From NCBI RefSeq assembly GCF_000194135.1, contig NC_015318.1, positions 1,499,001 through 1,563,000 on the forward strand: DNA of 64,000 nucleotides. The letters are read 5' to 3'. Source of the DNA: Hippea maritima DSM 10411. GTDB lineage: Bacteria > Campylobacterota_A > Desulfurellia > Desulfurellales > Hippeaceae. A program made the position numbers and the translations under genes. This document shows, one piece after another, positions 63,381 through 64,000 of the stretch. The stretch's first letter is position 1. Every line of letters begins with the position of its first letter. A model generated the notes under the pieces. It was not told where the DNA came from. It made no database searches and saw nothing but the letters and a program-made list of their open reading frames with translations.

Positions 63381-64000
63381 ATGTATTACTCGGTAAAAGC
63401 ACTACTGAGTATTGGGAAAAATGTCTCACAGATTGCAAGAGAGCTAAAGATTGACAGGAAAACAGTCAGAAAGATTAAGAAAAAGGTAGAAAACGGAGAG
63501 ATTAAGACACCCACCATCAAAAGGAAAAGCATCCTTGATCCATACAAGGATGAAATCATTGAGTATTTAAAAAGTGGTCTCTCCGCTGTTTTAATCCACC
63601 AGAAGTTAAAAGAAAAGCATAGTCTAAATGTAAGCTATAGCTCTGTGAAACGCTACATCAGGAAGCTAAAGCCAGGTGAGCCCTTCATCCCCTTAATAAG
63701 CCCACCTGGCCAAGAAGCCCAAGTAGATTTCGGCTATGCCGGTTATTTCTAATAATAGCAGAAGAAAAAAGAAAGTAAAGTACTGGATATTCTCAATGGT
63801 TTTGTCCTATTCGAGGTACAGATACTATGAGCTTGTGGATAACCAAAGTATACCGACATTCATAAACTGCCATATCAATGCATTTGAATATTTCTCTGGT
63901 GCACCAAAGGCTATAAAGATAGACAACCTAAAAAGCGGTGTATTGCATGTTAACTTCTATGAGCCTGAAATTCAGCATGAATATGCAAGGATGCTTGAGT
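63381..64000 (+). pseudogene. IS21-family transposase IstA, frameshifted and running off the right edge
   Basis: The N-terminal HTH (YYSVKALLSIGKNVSQIARE then LKIDRKTVRKIKKK) and SPPGQEAQVDFGYAG (first catalytic Asp) are in one frame from ATG 63381 to a stop at 63752. The protein continues in the +1 frame from about 63745 (KKVKYWIFSMVLSYSRYRYY, then SGAPKAIKIDNLKSGVL with the second Asp) to the window end. A shift of one base near 63740-63756 separates them. Either a lesion, a sequencing error, or (less likely) programmed shift. The partner IstB would lie beyond the window. Left-end repeats were not resolved. Confidence 0.75.

Overview
This window is chromosomal DNA from a low-GC, Gram-negative, anaerobic bacterium. 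The gene set best fits a Desulfurellales-type sulfur reducer such as Hippea or Desulfurella, but this is inferred from content, not from a search. The clues are a ferredoxin-dependent 2-oxoacid oxidoreductase beside an NADP isocitrate dehydrogenase of the monomeric type, a one-chain acetate/propionate-type CoA-transferase, chorismate dehydratase of the futalosine menaquinone route, a signal-peptide porin, an Mla lipid-transport system and cytochrome bd in an otherwise anaerobic setting.

Layout. 1-5900 (minus strand): the 5' part of murE, two acyl-CoA synthetases and a PLP aminotransferase. 6000-8400: a strongly promoted outer-membrane porin (plus) and speE (minus). 8395-13702 (minus): icd followed by korDABC. 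13894-25214 (plus): a tightly packed run of eleven genes (site-2 protease, amrS, hpt, PP-loop protein, prfA, ychF, ribF, ubiD-like, nitroreductase, recG, nitrilase-fold hydrolase). 25211-28690 (minus): an enlarged two-subunit CoA-transferase-like enzyme with two unknown upstream genes and a zinc-ribbon gene downstream. It is divergent from a one-chain CoA-transferase (29161-30825, plus) across about 470 bp of AT-rich spacer. 30860-31398 (minus): two small genes, one a degenerate serine-recombinase-like domain. 31585-34959 (plus): NAD synthesis, nadA-nadC-amidase-nadE, with the glutaminase and synthetase halves of NAD synthase on separate genes. 35079-37431: cydAB. 37516-37592: tRNA-Arg(TCG). 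37628-43971: a complete trp operon, trpEGDCFBA, preceded by a short leader gene with three tandem Trp codons and two successive terminators. 43961-47886 (minus): glycosyltransferase, hisIE, DMT transporter, coaE and an endonuclease III relative. 47961-52004 (plus): alr and mlaEFD, where mlaD has an apparent frameshift. 51997-53837 (minus): mqnA and ilvE. 54090: a Fur-family regulator. 54498-60162 (minus): rpsF-ssb-rpsR-rplI-dnaB-uvrA. 60268-61291: comF-like and DksA-like genes. 61400-64000: mobile-element debris, including an intact 1379-bp IS256-family element with an 8-bp target duplication.

How it works together. icd, kor and the one-chain CoA-transferase supply TCA-cycle steps that can run in either direction with reduced ferredoxin, as reported for Desulfurellales growing on acetate or CO2. 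MqnA, and possibly the UbiD-like enzyme, point to menaquinone made from chorismate, the same branch-point metabolite that trpE uses. The most striking feature is the trp leader. It has all four segments of a classical ribosome-stalling attenuator, with a second terminator stacked before trpE and an extra alternative helix that could couple the two. Other leads are a candidate small RNA between ilvE and fur, a perfect palindrome over the -35 box of the transporter gene, and a 16-bp inverted repeat between the endonuclease and alr genes.

Promoters throughout match TTGACA/T with 16-17 bp to a TATAAT-like box. Starts were chosen by Shine-Dalgarno position, so several differ from the longest reading frame. 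All structure and promoter calls were made by eye.
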